A DNA stretch of 64,000 nt from Pantoea sp050157905 (GTDB lineage Bacteria; Pseudomonadota; Gammaproteobacteria; Enterobacterales; Enterobacteriaceae). The first letter of the stretch is position 1, and each line of letters opens with the position of its first letter. Positions 25,463 to 35,046 of the stretch are shown here, piece after piece. The position numbers were made by a program, and so were the translations under genes. The notes beneath the pieces were generated by a model. That model was given only the letters and a program-made list of their open reading frames with translations, was not told where the DNA came from and did no database searches. The stretch covers positions 744,001-808,000 of the forward strand of contig NZ_JBKIWZ010000001.1 in the NCBI RefSeq assembly GCF_050157905.1, written 5' to 3'.

Positions 25463-26749
25463 ATGCAGGACTCCCTGACTCTCCAGCCCATTGCCCGCGT
25501 CAATGGCACCGTAAATCTGCCAGGCTCAAAGAGCGTTTCCAATCGTGCTTTGCTGCTGGCTGCGCTCGCTAAAGGCACTACGCGTCTTACCAACTTACTC
25601 GACAGCGATGATGTCCGGCACATGCTGAATGCGCTGACCGCGCTGGGCGTGAGCTATACGCTTTCCAGCGATCGCACGGTGTGTGAAGTCACCGGCAATG
25701 CCGGGCCACTGCATGCCGCGCAGCCGCTGTCACTGTTCCTGGGCAACGCCGGCACCGCAATGCGTCCGCTGGCAGCGGCGCTATGTCTGGGCGAGCATGA
25801 CCTGGAACTGACCGGCGAACCGCGCATGAAAGAGCGTCCCATTGGACATCTGGTTGATGCACTGCGTCAGGGTGGCGCAACCGTTGAGTACCTGGAAAAC
25901 GAAAACTATCCGCCGCTGCGTTTGCGGGGTGGGTTCACTGGTGGTGACGTCAGCGTGGATGGCAGTGTCTCCAGCCAGTTCCTGACCGCCCTGCTGATGA
26001 CGGCACCGCTGGCGCAGCAGGATACCTGCATCACGATCACAGGGGATCTGGTTTCCAAACCTTACATTGATATTACCCTGAACCTGATGCAGTGCTTCGG
26101 CGTCGCTGTGGAGAATCAGAACTACCAGCGCTTCCTGATCAAAGGACAGCAGCAGTATCAGTCGCCGGGTGACTACCTGGTTGAGGGCGATGCCTCTTCT
26201 GCCTCCTATTTTCTGGCGGCTGCCGCTATCAAAGGCGGCACGGTTCGGGTCACCGGGATTGGTCGCCAGAGTGTGCAGGGCGATATCCGGTTTGCAGACG
26301 TGCTGGAAAAGATGGGCGCAACCGTCGAGTGGGGCGATGATTACATTGCCTGCACAGCAGGAAAACTGCAGGCAATTGATATGGACATGAACCATATTCC
26401 GGATGCCGCCATGACTATTGCTACCACGGCTCTGTTTGCCGAGGGAACGACCCAGCTCCGTAACATTTATAACTGGCGGGTAAAAGAGACCGACCGACTG
26501 AGCGCCATGGCCACTGAGCTGCGCAAAGTCGGGGCAGAGGTTGAAGAGGGACATGACTACATTCGTATCACACCGCCCGCTTCGCTGATCCATGCTGATA
26601 TCGGCACCTACAACGATCACCGTATGGCGATGTGTTTTTCTCTGGTTGCACTCTCCGATACGCCGGTGACAATTCTGGATCCGGGTTGTACCGCCAAAAC
26701 CTTCCCGGATTATTTTGTTCAACTGGCTAAAATCAGCCAGCCTGCCTGA
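25463..26749 (+). CDS. aroA: 3-phosphoshikimate 1-carboxyvinyltransferase (EPSP synthase)
   Basis: Sixth step of the shikimate pathway, joining PEP to shikimate-3-phosphate. The 428-residue product (E. coli 427) is a class I enzyme with LPGSKSVSNRALLLAALAKG near the N-terminus, LFLGNAGTAMRPL around residue 95, and GEPRMKERPIGHLVDALR. The open frame reaches 20 codons further upstream, but the ATG at 25463 gives MQDSLTLQPIARVNG, colinear with E. coli. GAGG lies about 13 bases upstream, a rather long spacing. E. coli ycaL, which follows aroA there, is absent here. Confidence 0.97.
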   Translation: MQDSLTLQPIARVNGTVNLPGSKSVSNRALLLAALAKGTTRLTNLLDSDDVRHMLNALTALGVSYTLSSDRTVCEVTGNAGPLHAAQPLSLFLGNAGTAMRPLAAALCLGEHDLELTGEPRMKERPIGHLVDALRQGGATVEYLENENYPPLRLRGGFTGGDVSVDGSVSSQFLTALLMTAPLAQQDTCITITGDLVSKPYIDITLNLMQCFGVAVENQNYQRFLIKGQQQYQSPGDYLVEGDASSASYFLAAAAIKGGTVRVTGIGRQSVQGDIRFADVLEKMGATVEWGDDYIACTAGKLQAIDMDMNHIPDAAMTIATTALFAEGTTQLRNIYNWRVKETDRLSAMATELRKVGAEVEEGHDYIRITPPASLIHADIGTYNDHRMAMCFSLVALSDTPVTILDPGCTAKTFPDYFVQLAKISQPA

Positions 26750-26758
26750 TCCCTCCTT

Positions 26759-26780
26759 TCCGGTGCGATTTTGCACCGGA
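26759..26780 (+). other. Hairpin after aroA
   Basis: TCCGGTGC and GCACCGGA form an 8-bp stem with a GATTTT loop ten bases after the aroA stop. No T-run follows, so it is probably an mRNA-stabilising or Rho-associated 3' end rather than a classical terminator. Confidence 0.5.
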
Positions 26781-26946
26781 TATCCCCGGTTTAATCTGGC
26801 TGTAATCACGCAGAGATCCTCTGATTTAACCAGGATTTCGAACCTGGTCAGTGCGAAAGGGTAACCAAGCCGTGCTATGCAGCGTATAATGCTATGCATT
26901 ATTGGTGACCAGATGGTCATAAGGCACGCAGCAACAGGAGGGAATA

Positions 26947-27633
26947 ATGACAGTAACTGCCCCGGTCATAACTATTGATGGGCCAAGTGGAGCGGGAAAA
27001 GGAACCCTGTGCAAAGCCATGGCGGAATCGCTGCAGTGGCATCTGCTGGACTCCGGTGCGATTTATCGCGTGCTGGCGTTAGCCGCACTGCATCATCAGG
27101 TGGATATGGAGTCTGAAGAAGCACTGGTGCCGATTGCAGCACATCTTGATGTGCGTTTCGTATCACGAAACGGTGAAATGCAGGTCATCCTTGAAGGTGA
27201 AGATGTAACCAGTGAAATCCGCACGCAGGAGGTCAGTAATACGGCTTCCCGCGTAGCCGCTTTTCCACGGGTACGTGAAGCGCTATTACGCCGCCAGCGC
27301 GGTTTCCGCGAAATGCCAGGCCTGATTGCGGACGGTCGTGACATGGGCACCGTCGTTTTTCCGGATGCACCGGTAAAAATTTTCCTTGATGCCAGCCCGG
27401 AAGAGCGTGCTCAGCGCCGTATGCTACAGTTGCAGGATAATGGCTTTAATGTTAACTTTGACCGCCTTTTAGCCGAGATAAAAGAACGCGACGACCGCGA
27501 TCGCAATCGCGCCATTGCGCCTTTAGTGGCTGCTGCTGATGCACTGGTGCTGGACTCTACTGAGATGTCTATCGACCAGGTCATTGAAAAAGCACTACAT
27601 TATGCCCGCGAAAAGCTGGGCATTCCGGCTTAA
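26947..27633 (+). CDS. cmk: Cytidylate kinase
   Basis: Phosphorylates CMP and dCMP with ATP. The 228-residue product (E. coli 227) has the P-loop DGPSGAGKGT at residues ~11-20, the substrate-binding LLDSGAIYRVLA segment, and DGRDMGTVVFPDAPVKIFLDA with the LID region EIKERDDRDRNR. The ribosome-binding site is AGGAGGG just before the ATG. A -10-like TATAAT lies at 26885-26890, flanked by two direct copies of TGCTATGCA, but no -35 is evident. It is followed 108 bp later by rpsA, as in E. coli, where rpsA promoters lie within and after cmk. Confidence 0.98.
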   Translation: MTVTAPVITIDGPSGAGKGTLCKAMAESLQWHLLDSGAIYRVLALAALHHQVDMESEEALVPIAAHLDVRFVSRNGEMQVILEGEDVTSEIRTQEVSNTASRVAAFPRVREALLRRQRGFREMPGLIADGRDMGTVVFPDAPVKIFLDASPEERAQRRMLQLQDNGFNVNFDRLLAEIKERDDRDRNRAIAPLVAAADALVLDSTEMSIDQVIEKALHYAREKLGIPA

Positions 27634-27741
27634 CCGAATTTATCACCCCGTACCACGGATCCGGTGCAGGGCATGTGAAACAACCCCATCCGACATGAAG
27701 TCAGATGGACGTTAAATTGAAGAATCCTGAAGATTATCAAT

Positions 27742-29415
27742 ATGACTGAATCTTTTGCTCAACTATTTGAAGAATCCTTAAAAACAATCGAAACCCGCCC
27801 GGGTTCTATCGTTCGTGGCATCGTCGTGTCTATCGACAAAGATGTCGTTCTGGTTGATGCGGGTCTGAAATCTGAATCTGCAATTCCTGCAGAGCAGTTC
27901 AAGAACGCAGCCGGCGAACTGGAAATCCAGGTTGGCGACGAAGTTGATGTTGCTCTGGATGCAGTGGAAGACGGCTTTGGTGAAACCCTGCTGTCCCGTG
28001 AGAAAGCTAAGCGCCATGAAGCATGGATCACGCTGGAGAAAGCTTACGAAGACGCTGAAACTGTTACCGGTGTTATCAACGGCAAAGTTAAAGGCGGCTT
28101 CACAGTTGAGCTCAACGGTATCCGTGCGTTCCTGCCAGGTTCACTGGTAGATGTGCGCCCGGTGCGCGACACGCTGCACCTGGAAGGCAAAGAGCTTGAG
28201 TTCAAAGTGATCAAGCTGGATCAGAAACGCAACAACGTCGTGGTTTCACGTCGTGCGGTTATCGAATCCGAAAACAGCGCAGAGCGCGATCAGCTGCTGG
28301 AAAACCTGCAGGAAGGCATGGAAGTTAAAGGTATCGTTAAAAACCTCACTGACTACGGTGCATTCGTTGATCTGGGCGGCGTTGATGGCCTGCTGCACAT
28401 CACTGATATGGCGTGGAAGCGCGTTAAGCATCCTAGCGAAATCGTTAACGTGGGCGACGAAATCACCGTTAAGGTGCTGAAGTTCGACCGCGAGCGTACC
28501 CGTGTTTCTCTGGGTCTGAAGCAGCTGGGCGAAGATCCATGGGTTGCTATCGCTAAACGCTATCCGGAAGGCACCCGCCTGACCGGTCGTGTAACCAACC
28601 TGACTGATTACGGCTGCTTCGTAGAAATCGAAGAAGGCGTTGAAGGTCTGGTACACGTTTCTGAAATGGACTGGACCAACAAAAACATTCATCCGTCTAA
28701 AGTTGTTAACGTAGGCGACGTGGTTGAAGTTATGGTTCTGGACATCGACGAAGAGCGTCGTCGTATCTCCCTGGGTCTGAAGCAGTGCAAATCTAACCCA
28801 TGGCAGCTGTTCGCTGAGACGCACAACAAAGGCGATCGTGTTGAAGGTAAAATCAAGTCAATCACTGACTTCGGTATCTTCATCGGCCTGGACGGCGGCA
28901 TCGACGGTCTGGTTCACCTGTCTGACATCTCCTGGAACGCGACTGGCGAAGAAGCCGTTCGTGAGTACAAAAAAGGCGACGAAATCGCTGCCGTTGTACT
29001 GCAGGTCGATGCAGAGCGTGAGCGTATCTCTCTGGGCGTTAAACAGCTGGCAGAAGATCCGTTCAACAACTACATCACTCTGAACAAGAAAGGTGCCATC
29101 GTCACCGGTAAAGTGACTGCAGTTGACGCTAAAGGTGCTACAGTTGAATTAGCAGACGGCGTTGAGGGTTACCTGCGCGCTTCTGAAGCTTCACTGGACC
29201 GCATTGAAGATGCAACTCTGGTTCTGAACGTTGGCGACGACGTTGAAGCTAAGTTCACCGGCGTTGATCGTAAAAACCGTGTCGTAAGCCTGTCTGTCCG
29301 TGCGAAAGACCAGGCTGATGAGAAAGAAGCCATCAACACTGTTAACACCAAACAGGAAGAAGGCAATTTCTCCAGCGCCATGGCTGAAGCGTTCAAAGCG
29401 GCTAAAGGCGAGTAA
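27742..29415 (+). CDS. rpsA: 30S ribosomal protein S1
   Basis: Binds mRNA leaders and helps unfold them on the 30S subunit. The 557-residue product has the E. coli length and contains six S1/OB domains, visible as repeated motifs such as LTDYGAFVDLGGVDGLLHITDMAW, LTDYGCFVEIEEGVEGLVHVSEMDW and ITDFGIFIGLDGGIDGLVHLSDISW. The first two, degenerate domains bind S2 and the ribosome. Codon use is strongly biased, as expected for high expression. The leader (27634-27741) is known in E. coli to be the target of S1 autoregulation; it is AT-rich here with a weak Shine-Dalgarno sequence. Confidence 0.99.
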   Translation: MTESFAQLFEESLKTIETRPGSIVRGIVVSIDKDVVLVDAGLKSESAIPAEQFKNAAGELEIQVGDEVDVALDAVEDGFGETLLSREKAKRHEAWITLEKAYEDAETVTGVINGKVKGGFTVELNGIRAFLPGSLVDVRPVRDTLHLEGKELEFKVIKLDQKRNNVVVSRRAVIESENSAERDQLLENLQEGMEVKGIVKNLTDYGAFVDLGGVDGLLHITDMAWKRVKHPSEIVNVGDEITVKVLKFDRERTRVSLGLKQLGEDPWVAIAKRYPEGTRLTGRVTNLTDYGCFVEIEEGVEGLVHVSEMDWTNKNIHPSKVVNVGDVVEVMVLDIDEERRRISLGLKQCKSNPWQLFAETHNKGDRVEGKIKSITDFGIFIGLDGGIDGLVHLSDISWNATGEEAVREYKKGDEIAAVVLQVDAERERISLGVKQLAEDPFNNYITLNKKGAIVTGKVTAVDAKGATVELADGVEGYLRASEASLDRIEDATLVLNVGDDVEAKFTGVDRKNRVVSLSVRAKDQADEKEAINTVNTKQEEGNFSSAMAEAFKAAKGE

Positions 29416-29427
29416 TCGACCTGAAGC

Positions 29428-29449
29428 ACCGGGTAGGAAACTACCCGGT
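29428..29449 (+). promoter_or_regulatory. Hairpin with GAAA tetraloop between rpsA and ihfB
   Basis: ACCGGGTAG and CTACCCGGT form a perfect 9-bp stem closed by a GAAA (GNRA) tetraloop 13 bases after the rpsA stop. Only two Ts follow, so it is likely an mRNA-stabilising 3' structure or a leaky terminator before ihfB. Confidence 0.6.
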
Positions 29450-29497
29450 TTCGGTAAAAGCTGTCATTCATTCCAACAGGGATAAACCGGAGGTTAC

Positions 29498-29782
29498 ATG
29501 ACCAAGTCAGAACTGATTGAAAGACTGGCGGGACAGCATACTCATATACCGGCGAAAGTCGTTGAGGATGCAGTAAAAGAGATGCTTGAGCACATGGCCA
29601 CGACGCTGGCACAGGGCGAACGTATCGAAATCCGGGGATTCGGCAGTTTTTCTTTGCACTATCGCGCTCCGCGCACTGGACGTAACCCGAAAACGGGTGA
29701 CAAAGTGGATCTGGAAGGGAAATACGTTCCCCACTTTAAGCCAGGCAAAGAGCTGCGTGATCGCGCAAACATCTACGGCTAA
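29498..29782 (+). CDS. ihfB: Integration host factor subunit beta
   Basis: DNA-bending nucleoid protein that works as a heterodimer with IhfA. The 94-residue product has the standard length. The HU-family DNA-binding arm is seen in GFGSFSLHYRAPRTGRNPKTGDKV, including the conserved RNPKTG with the intercalating proline. It follows rpsA as in E. coli and has the ribosome-binding site GGAGG. A strong terminator follows. Confidence 0.99.
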   Translation: MTKSELIERLAGQHTHIPAKVVEDAVKEMLEHMATTLAQGERIEIRGFGSFSLHYRAPRTGRNPKTGDKVDLEGKYVPHFKPGKELRDRANIYG

Positions 29783-29800
29783 GCTGATACCGAACCAGAT

Positions 29801-29830
29801 AAACGACATCTCAGGATGTCGTTTTTTTTT
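29801..29830 (+). terminator. Intrinsic terminator of ihfB
   Basis: AAACGACATC and GATGTCGTTT pair around TCAG and run into nine Ts. Confidence 0.92.
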
Positions 29831-29986
29831 GCCTGAAATGTACCTGTCGGGCTGATTTCCATCGCGCTGTCATCTGCACGGTAATGCCACACCTTTTTTG
29901 CGAGACATCCCGAATCCCCCCGATCATCTCCTGTCTCTTTCCCCGTCTTTACGCAGAATAGCTGGGGTGAATGATGGGGCACGATT

Positions 29987-32242
29987 ATGCTGACATGGAC
30001 CGTTCTGGCGCGACTGGCAATCATCGCCATACTGCCTTTACTGCTGATGCCTCACCTGCCTTCGGGCGAGGTGATAGGGGCGCTAATGCTTGCAGGCCTG
30101 CTACTGCAGTACTGCTCATATCCGTGCGTCCGTCTGATTGCTATCGCGCTGTTGTTGCTGGCGTGGGCCTGCAACGATGCCCGCATGATGGTGCGGGATA
30201 TTGAACAACTCTCTGCGCGCCCGGCAGCCTTCACGGTTCAGATCAGCGAGGTTCGCACGGCGCGAAAACAGATTCGGGTTCGTCTGTTAACAGAGCAGGG
30301 CAGGATGATCTTTCCGCCTCGCTTTGCCTGGATTGGGTTCGACGCTGACCCGGAAATCTACTGCCCTGGTCAGCGCTGGACGATGCAGCTTCGTCTCCGG
30401 CCGGTTCATGCCCGTCTCAATGAGGGCGATTTCGATGCACAGCGTTTTGCGCTGGCGAATAATACGCCGCTACAGGGCCGAATCCTCAGCCAGATTGCGG
30501 AGGACAGACGTTGCGATGCCCGCTGGCATTTTATTCTGAAACAGCGTGAGAGAAACCGCGCCACATCTACCCATGCCACGCTCGAAGCGCTGGCGTTTGG
30601 CATCAGGGATGAAATGCGTCCACAGATACGTCAGCTACTGCGGGATACCGGCACTGCACATCTGATGGCGATATCCGGCATGCACATCGCACTGGCCGCC
30701 AGCACCGGCTGGCTGATGGCGCGCGGCGTGCAGTTTATTCTGCCTGCCCGCGCGATCAGCTACCTTTTTCCTCTTATCGTCAGCTGGCTTTTTGCGGCCC
30801 TCTACACCTGGCTTTCCGGTGCACAGCCTCCCGCTGCACGTTCGCTACTGGCACTGACGCTCTGGGCGACCACCCGGTTTGCCGGCGTTCAGCTGAACAG
30901 CTGGCAGGTCTGGACATTCTGTGGTGCGCTGCTGCTGGTGACAGATCCATTAACCGTGCTCTCTGACAGCTTCTGGCTATCCTTCCTGGCTGTCGGCATG
31001 TTGCTGGTCTGGTACCACTGGTTTCCACTACCGATGACGTTCCGTTATCAGCGACGCTGGATCCTCTTACAACTGCTGCACCTGCAGGCAGGCATGATGA
31101 TTTTAATGGTGCCGTTACAGGTGGCGATTTTTAACGGCATCAGTCTCACCGCACTGCTGGCAAATGTTGTCGCAATTCCTGTCGTCTCATTTCTCACCAT
31201 GCCGCTGGTGACGCTCGCCATGTTATTGCCCAGCACCGCGCTGTCGGCCTTCTTCTGGCAGGCAGCCGATCTCTCGCTGCGCGCGCTATTTTATTGTCTG
31301 ACGCTGCTGCCCGCCGGATGGTGGCCACTGAATGGCACGGCCTGGTTTACCGTCATGGTATGGGGCGGTCTGATTCTCTGGCGTACGCAGCTCTTCTTCG
31401 CTTTGCCGTTCAGCAGTTGTGCGCTGGCGCTGGCGATGATACTGAGCCGCCAGCCCTCGCCACGACAGGGCTGGCGAATTGATATGCTGGATATCGGTCA
31501 CGGTCTCAGCCTGGTGATCAGTCAGGGTAACGAGGCGATAATGTATGATACCGGACCACGCTGGCAGCACGATGATGCAGGTAGCCGGATTATCATTCCA
31601 TGGCTGGAGCGCAGGCAGTTACAGTTAAAACAGATCATCCTGAGTCATAAACATCTGGATCATACCGGTGGACTGGCGGCAATCACGCAACGCTGGCCAG
31701 CCGTACAAATCAGAAGCGCGCTGGGAGAAAAGGCGCATCTGCCCTGTGTACGCGGAACTCAGTGGCGCTGGCAGCAGCTTAACTTCCGGGTAGTCTGGCC
31801 GCTGACGGCTCCCGTGCCGGGAGATAACAATGACTCCTGTGTCATCATCGTCGATGATGGTCATGTCCGGCTGATGCTGACCGGGGATATCGAAGCGAAG
31901 GCGGAACGTCAGCTGGTGGCGCTGGAGAAGCAGGCGTTAAACATCGATATCCTGCAGGTCCCACACCATGGCAGTCGTACTTCATCAACCCCGTTGCTGC
32001 TGCGCAAGACCGCAGGCCACACCGCTATTGCCTCTCTGGCACGTTATAATGCCTGGCGAATGCCGGCGAAAAGCGTGCTGGAAAACTACCGGATGGCGGG
32101 TTTTCGCTGGCTGGATACGGGGCAGTCCGGACAAATCACGCTCCGGATTACGCAGGGCAGGGTGCAGGTTTCTGGCCTGCGTGAGCAATTAATGCCCCGC
32201 TGGTATCATCAGTGGTTTGGCGTCAAACGCGAATCCAGGTAG
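29987..32242 (+). CDS. ycaI: ComEC/Rec2-family DNA uptake channel homologue
   Basis: Inner-membrane protein of the ComEC family, which carries single-stranded DNA across the membrane in competent bacteria; in enterobacteria it is implicated in using DNA as a nutrient. The 751-residue product (E. coli YcaI 754) has an N-terminal soluble region, about ten membrane helices with the competence signature GTAHLMAISGMHIALAA near residue 220, and a C-terminal metallo-beta-lactamase-like domain whose LSHKHLDHTGGL motif keeps the metal ligands. It ends 34 bp before msbA and probably shares its transcript. No other competence genes are in the window. Confidence 0.93.
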   Translation: MLTWTVLARLAIIAILPLLLMPHLPSGEVIGALMLAGLLLQYCSYPCVRLIAIALLLLAWACNDARMMVRDIEQLSARPAAFTVQISEVRTARKQIRVRLLTEQGRMIFPPRFAWIGFDADPEIYCPGQRWTMQLRLRPVHARLNEGDFDAQRFALANNTPLQGRILSQIAEDRRCDARWHFILKQRERNRATSTHATLEALAFGIRDEMRPQIRQLLRDTGTAHLMAISGMHIALAASTGWLMARGVQFILPARAISYLFPLIVSWLFAALYTWLSGAQPPAARSLLALTLWATTRFAGVQLNSWQVWTFCGALLLVTDPLTVLSDSFWLSFLAVGMLLVWYHWFPLPMTFRYQRRWILLQLLHLQAGMMILMVPLQVAIFNGISLTALLANVVAIPVVSFLTMPLVTLAMLLPSTALSAFFWQAADLSLRALFYCLTLLPAGWWPLNGTAWFTVMVWGGLILWRTQLFFALPFSSCALALAMILSRQPSPRQGWRIDMLDIGHGLSLVISQGNEAIMYDTGPRWQHDDAGSRIIIPWLERRQLQLKQIILSHKHLDHTGGLAAITQRWPAVQIRSALGEKAHLPCVRGTQWRWQQLNFRVVWPLTAPVPGDNNDSCVIIVDDGHVRLMLTGDIEAKAERQLVALEKQALNIDILQVPHHGSRTSSTPLLLRKTAGHTAIASLARYNAWRMPAKSVLENYRMAGFRWLDTGQSGQITLRITQGRVQVSGLREQLMPRWYHQWFGVKRESR

Positions 32243-32276
32243 AATGGCCGGCTATTTCCAACAGCGTGAATAAATA

Positions 32277-34025
32277 ATGCATCAAGATAAAGATCTCTCT
32301 ACGTGGCAGACGTTTCGCCGACTCTGGCCAATGATCGCGCCTAATAAAGCGGGATTGATTGTGGCCTCAGTCGCCCTGATTATTAATGCTGCGGGCGACG
32401 CCTTAATGCTCTCCCTGTTGAAACCGTTACTGGACGATGGTTTTGGTAAAGCTGACCGTTCGGTGATGCTGTGGATGCCGTTAGTCGTCATCGGCCTGAT
32501 GCTGGTGCGCGGCGTAACCAGCTATGTCTCCAGCTACTGCATCTCCTGGGTTTCTGGCAATGTCGTGATGAACATTCGCCGTCGGCTGTTCAGCCACATG
32601 ATGGGCATGCCGGTGTCGTTTTTTGATCAGCAGTCGACCGGGACCCTGCTGTCCCGCATTACTTATGACTCTGAGCAGGTCGCCTCGTCCTCTTCCGGTG
32701 CACTGGTCACTGTGGTGCGCGAAGGGGCCTCTATCATTGGTCTGTTTATCATGATGTTCTACTACAGCTGGCAGCTGTCGTTGATCCTGATTGTACTGGC
32801 CCCCATCGTCTCCTTTGCGATCCGCACCGTCTCTAAACGCTTCCGCTCAATCAGCAAAAGCATGCAGAACACCATGGGGCAGGTCACGACCAGCGCCGAG
32901 CAGATGTTGAAAGGGCATAAAGAGGTGCTGATCTTTGGCGGGCAGGAAATTGAGACGGAACGTTTTTCCCGCGTCAGTAACCGTATGCGTCAGCAGGGGA
33001 TGAAGCTGGTTTCGGCATCTTCTATTTCCGATCCGGTTATTCAGCTGATCGCTTCGCTGGCCCTGGCGTTTGTCCTCTATGCCGCCAGCTTCCCAAGCGT
33101 CATGGATACCCTGACCGCCGGTACGATCACCGTCGTCTTCTCCTCGATGATCGCGCTGATGCGACCGCTGAAATCCCTGACCAATGTCAATGCTCAGTTC
33201 CAGCGTGGTATGGCGGCCTGTCAGACGCTGTTTTCTATTCTGGACAGCGAGCAGGAGGCGGATAATGGCACACGTGAAATTACCCGCGCAAAAGGGGATA
33301 TCGAATTCCGCGATGTGACCTTTACCTATCCGGGGCGTGATATCCCGGCGCTGCGTCATATCAACCTGTCGCTGCCGGCCGGCAAGACGGTGGCGCTGGT
33401 GGGTCGTTCCGGCTCCGGTAAATCGACCATGGCAAGCCTGCTCACCCGTTTTTACGACATTCAGCAGGGGGAAATCCTTCTGGACGGTCACGATCTGCGT
33501 GAGTACAGCCTGCGTTCGCTGCGTAATCAGGTTGCGCTGGTATCGCAGAATGTGCATCTCTTCAACGATACCATCGCCAATAACATCGCGTATGCGCGCA
33601 GTGAGCAATACAGTCGTGAAGAGATCGAACGGGCGGCTACCATGGCACATGCGATGGACTTCATCAATAAGATGGACAAAGGCCTGGACACCGTGATTGG
33701 TGAGAATGGCGTGCTGTTGTCCGGTGGTCAGCGTCAGCGTATTGCGATTGCCCGTGCGCTGCTGCGCGATTGCCCTATCCTGATCCTCGATGAGGCCACC
33801 TCTGCACTGGATACCGAGTCAGAGCGCGCTATTCAGTCAGCGCTGGACGAGTTGCAGAAGAACCGCACCTCGCTGGTCATTGCGCACCGACTTTCCACGA
33901 TTGAAAAAGCGGATGAGATTGTCGTGATTGAAGATGGTCAGATTGTGGAACGCGGAACGCATCAGGCGCTGCTGGAAGAGCGCGGTGCTTATGCCCAGCT
34001 GCATAAGATGCAATTTGGCCAATGA
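32277..34025 (+). CDS. msbA: Lipid A export ATP-binding/permease protein MsbA
   Basis: Homodimeric ABC flippase that moves lipid A-core across the inner membrane. The 582-residue product has the E. coli length, with six membrane helices in the first ~320 residues and an ATPase domain with Walker A GRSGSGKS (~376-383), signature LSGGQRQR and Walker B ILILDEATSALD. It begins MHQDKDLSTWQTFRRLWP. Its stop codon overlaps the lpxK start (ATGA), so the two lipid A genes are translationally coupled. Confidence 0.99.
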   Translation: MHQDKDLSTWQTFRRLWPMIAPNKAGLIVASVALIINAAGDALMLSLLKPLLDDGFGKADRSVMLWMPLVVIGLMLVRGVTSYVSSYCISWVSGNVVMNIRRRLFSHMMGMPVSFFDQQSTGTLLSRITYDSEQVASSSSGALVTVVREGASIIGLFIMMFYYSWQLSLILIVLAPIVSFAIRTVSKRFRSISKSMQNTMGQVTTSAEQMLKGHKEVLIFGGQEIETERFSRVSNRMRQQGMKLVSASSISDPVIQLIASLALAFVLYAASFPSVMDTLTAGTITVVFSSMIALMRPLKSLTNVNAQFQRGMAACQTLFSILDSEQEADNGTREITRAKGDIEFRDVTFTYPGRDIPALRHINLSLPAGKTVALVGRSGSGKSTMASLLTRFYDIQQGEILLDGHDLREYSLRSLRNQVALVSQNVHLFNDTIANNIAYARSEQYSREEIERAATMAHAMDFINKMDKGLDTVIGENGVLLSGGQRQRIAIARALLRDCPILILDEATSALDTESERAIQSALDELQKNRTSLVIAHRLSTIEKADEIVVIEDGQIVERGTHQALLEERGAYAQLHKMQFGQ

Positions 34026-35002
34026 TTGAACGTATCTGGAGCGGTCGCTCACCACTGTGGCTGCTGCTGTGGCCCTTCAGCCTGCTGTATGGGGCGATTA
34101 CGGCGCTGATACGTCTGAGTTACCGGCGCGGCTGGCGTAAAAGCTGGCGCGCGCCGCTGCCGGTGGTGGTGGTCGGAAACTTAACGGCGGGCGGCAATGG
34201 TAAAACACCGGTCGTGATCTGGCTGGTCACTGCATTGCAACAGCGTGGTCTGCGGGTGGGTGTCGTCTCGCGAGGCTATGGCGGCAAGGCGGAACGCTAT
34301 CCTTTGCGGGTTACCGCGCAGACCAGCACGGAACAGGCCGGTGATGAACCGGTGCTGATCGCCCAGCGCACTGCAGCCCCGGTTGCGGTCGCCCCAAAAC
34401 GGCGGCAGGCGATAGAAGCCTTACTGGCGCAGGGCCCGCTGGATGTGATTATTACGGACGATGGCCTGCAGCATTATGCGCTGCAGCGCGACCGGGAAAT
34501 TGTGGTAGTGGACGGTGTGCGTCGCTTCGGCAATGGCTGGTGGTTGCCTGCCGGTCCGATGCGGGAACGTGCAGACCGGCTGCGTCAGGTGGATGCCGTT
34601 ATCGTCAACGGAGGCGAAGCAGGGCCTGACGAGATTGCCATGCAGCTTCAGCCCGGCCTGGCGACTAATCTGCTGACTGGTGAAACCTGCCTGCCTCAAC
34701 AGCTGGGTGAGGTAGTGGCGATGGCCGGCATCGGTCATCCTCCCCGTTTTTTCACTACGCTGAAACAGCAGGGCATCACGCCAGTGGCAGAGATCGCCTT
34801 TGCCGATCATCACGCCTACAGTAAAGAAGAGCTGACCCGACTGCTTCAAACCAGTCAGCAGTTACTGATGACTGAAAAGGATGCGGTGAAGTGCCGCGAC
34901 TTTGCCCAGCCAGCATGGTGGTATCTGCCGGTGGATGCCCATTTAACCGGTCACGCTGTTACCCCGCTGCTGGACGATATCGAACAACTCTGCCGCCGCT
35001 AG
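34022..35002 (+). CDS. lpxK: Tetraacyldisaccharide 4'-kinase
   Basis: Phosphorylates the 4' position of the lipid A disaccharide precursor at the inner membrane, the sixth step of the Raetz pathway. The 326-residue product (E. coli 328) has an N-terminal membrane anchor and the P-loop-like VVVVGNLTAGGNGKTPVV. The catalytic-site segment TDDGLQHYALQRD and GNGWWLPAGPMRE are conserved. It overlaps msbA by four bases. Confidence 0.98.
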   Translation: MIERIWSGRSPLWLLLWPFSLLYGAITALIRLSYRRGWRKSWRAPLPVVVVGNLTAGGNGKTPVVIWLVTALQQRGLRVGVVSRGYGGKAERYPLRVTAQTSTEQAGDEPVLIAQRTAAPVAVAPKRRQAIEALLAQGPLDVIITDDGLQHYALQRDREIVVVDGVRRFGNGWWLPAGPMRERADRLRQVDAVIVNGGEAGPDEIAMQLQPGLATNLLTGETCLPQQLGEVVAMAGIGHPPRFFTTLKQQGITPVAEIAFADHHAYSKEELTRLLQTSQQLLMTEKDAVKCRDFAQPAWWYLPVDAHLTGHAVTPLLDDIEQLCRR

Positions 35003-35046
35003 TCCTGACGGCGGCCCCCTTCAGGCAGAGCCTGATAAGGAAGAGG

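Noticed and set aside
26829..26848. ACCAGG-ATTTCGAA-CCTGGT as a tRNA T-arm
   Set aside because: The stem is six rather than five base pairs, with no acceptor, D or anticodon arms at the right distances. It is an isolated hairpin.
29987..32242. A complete natural-competence system around ycaI
   Set aside because: Only the ComEC-type channel is present; no ComEA, DprA or pilus gene is in the window, and the gene is a standard neighbour of msbA.
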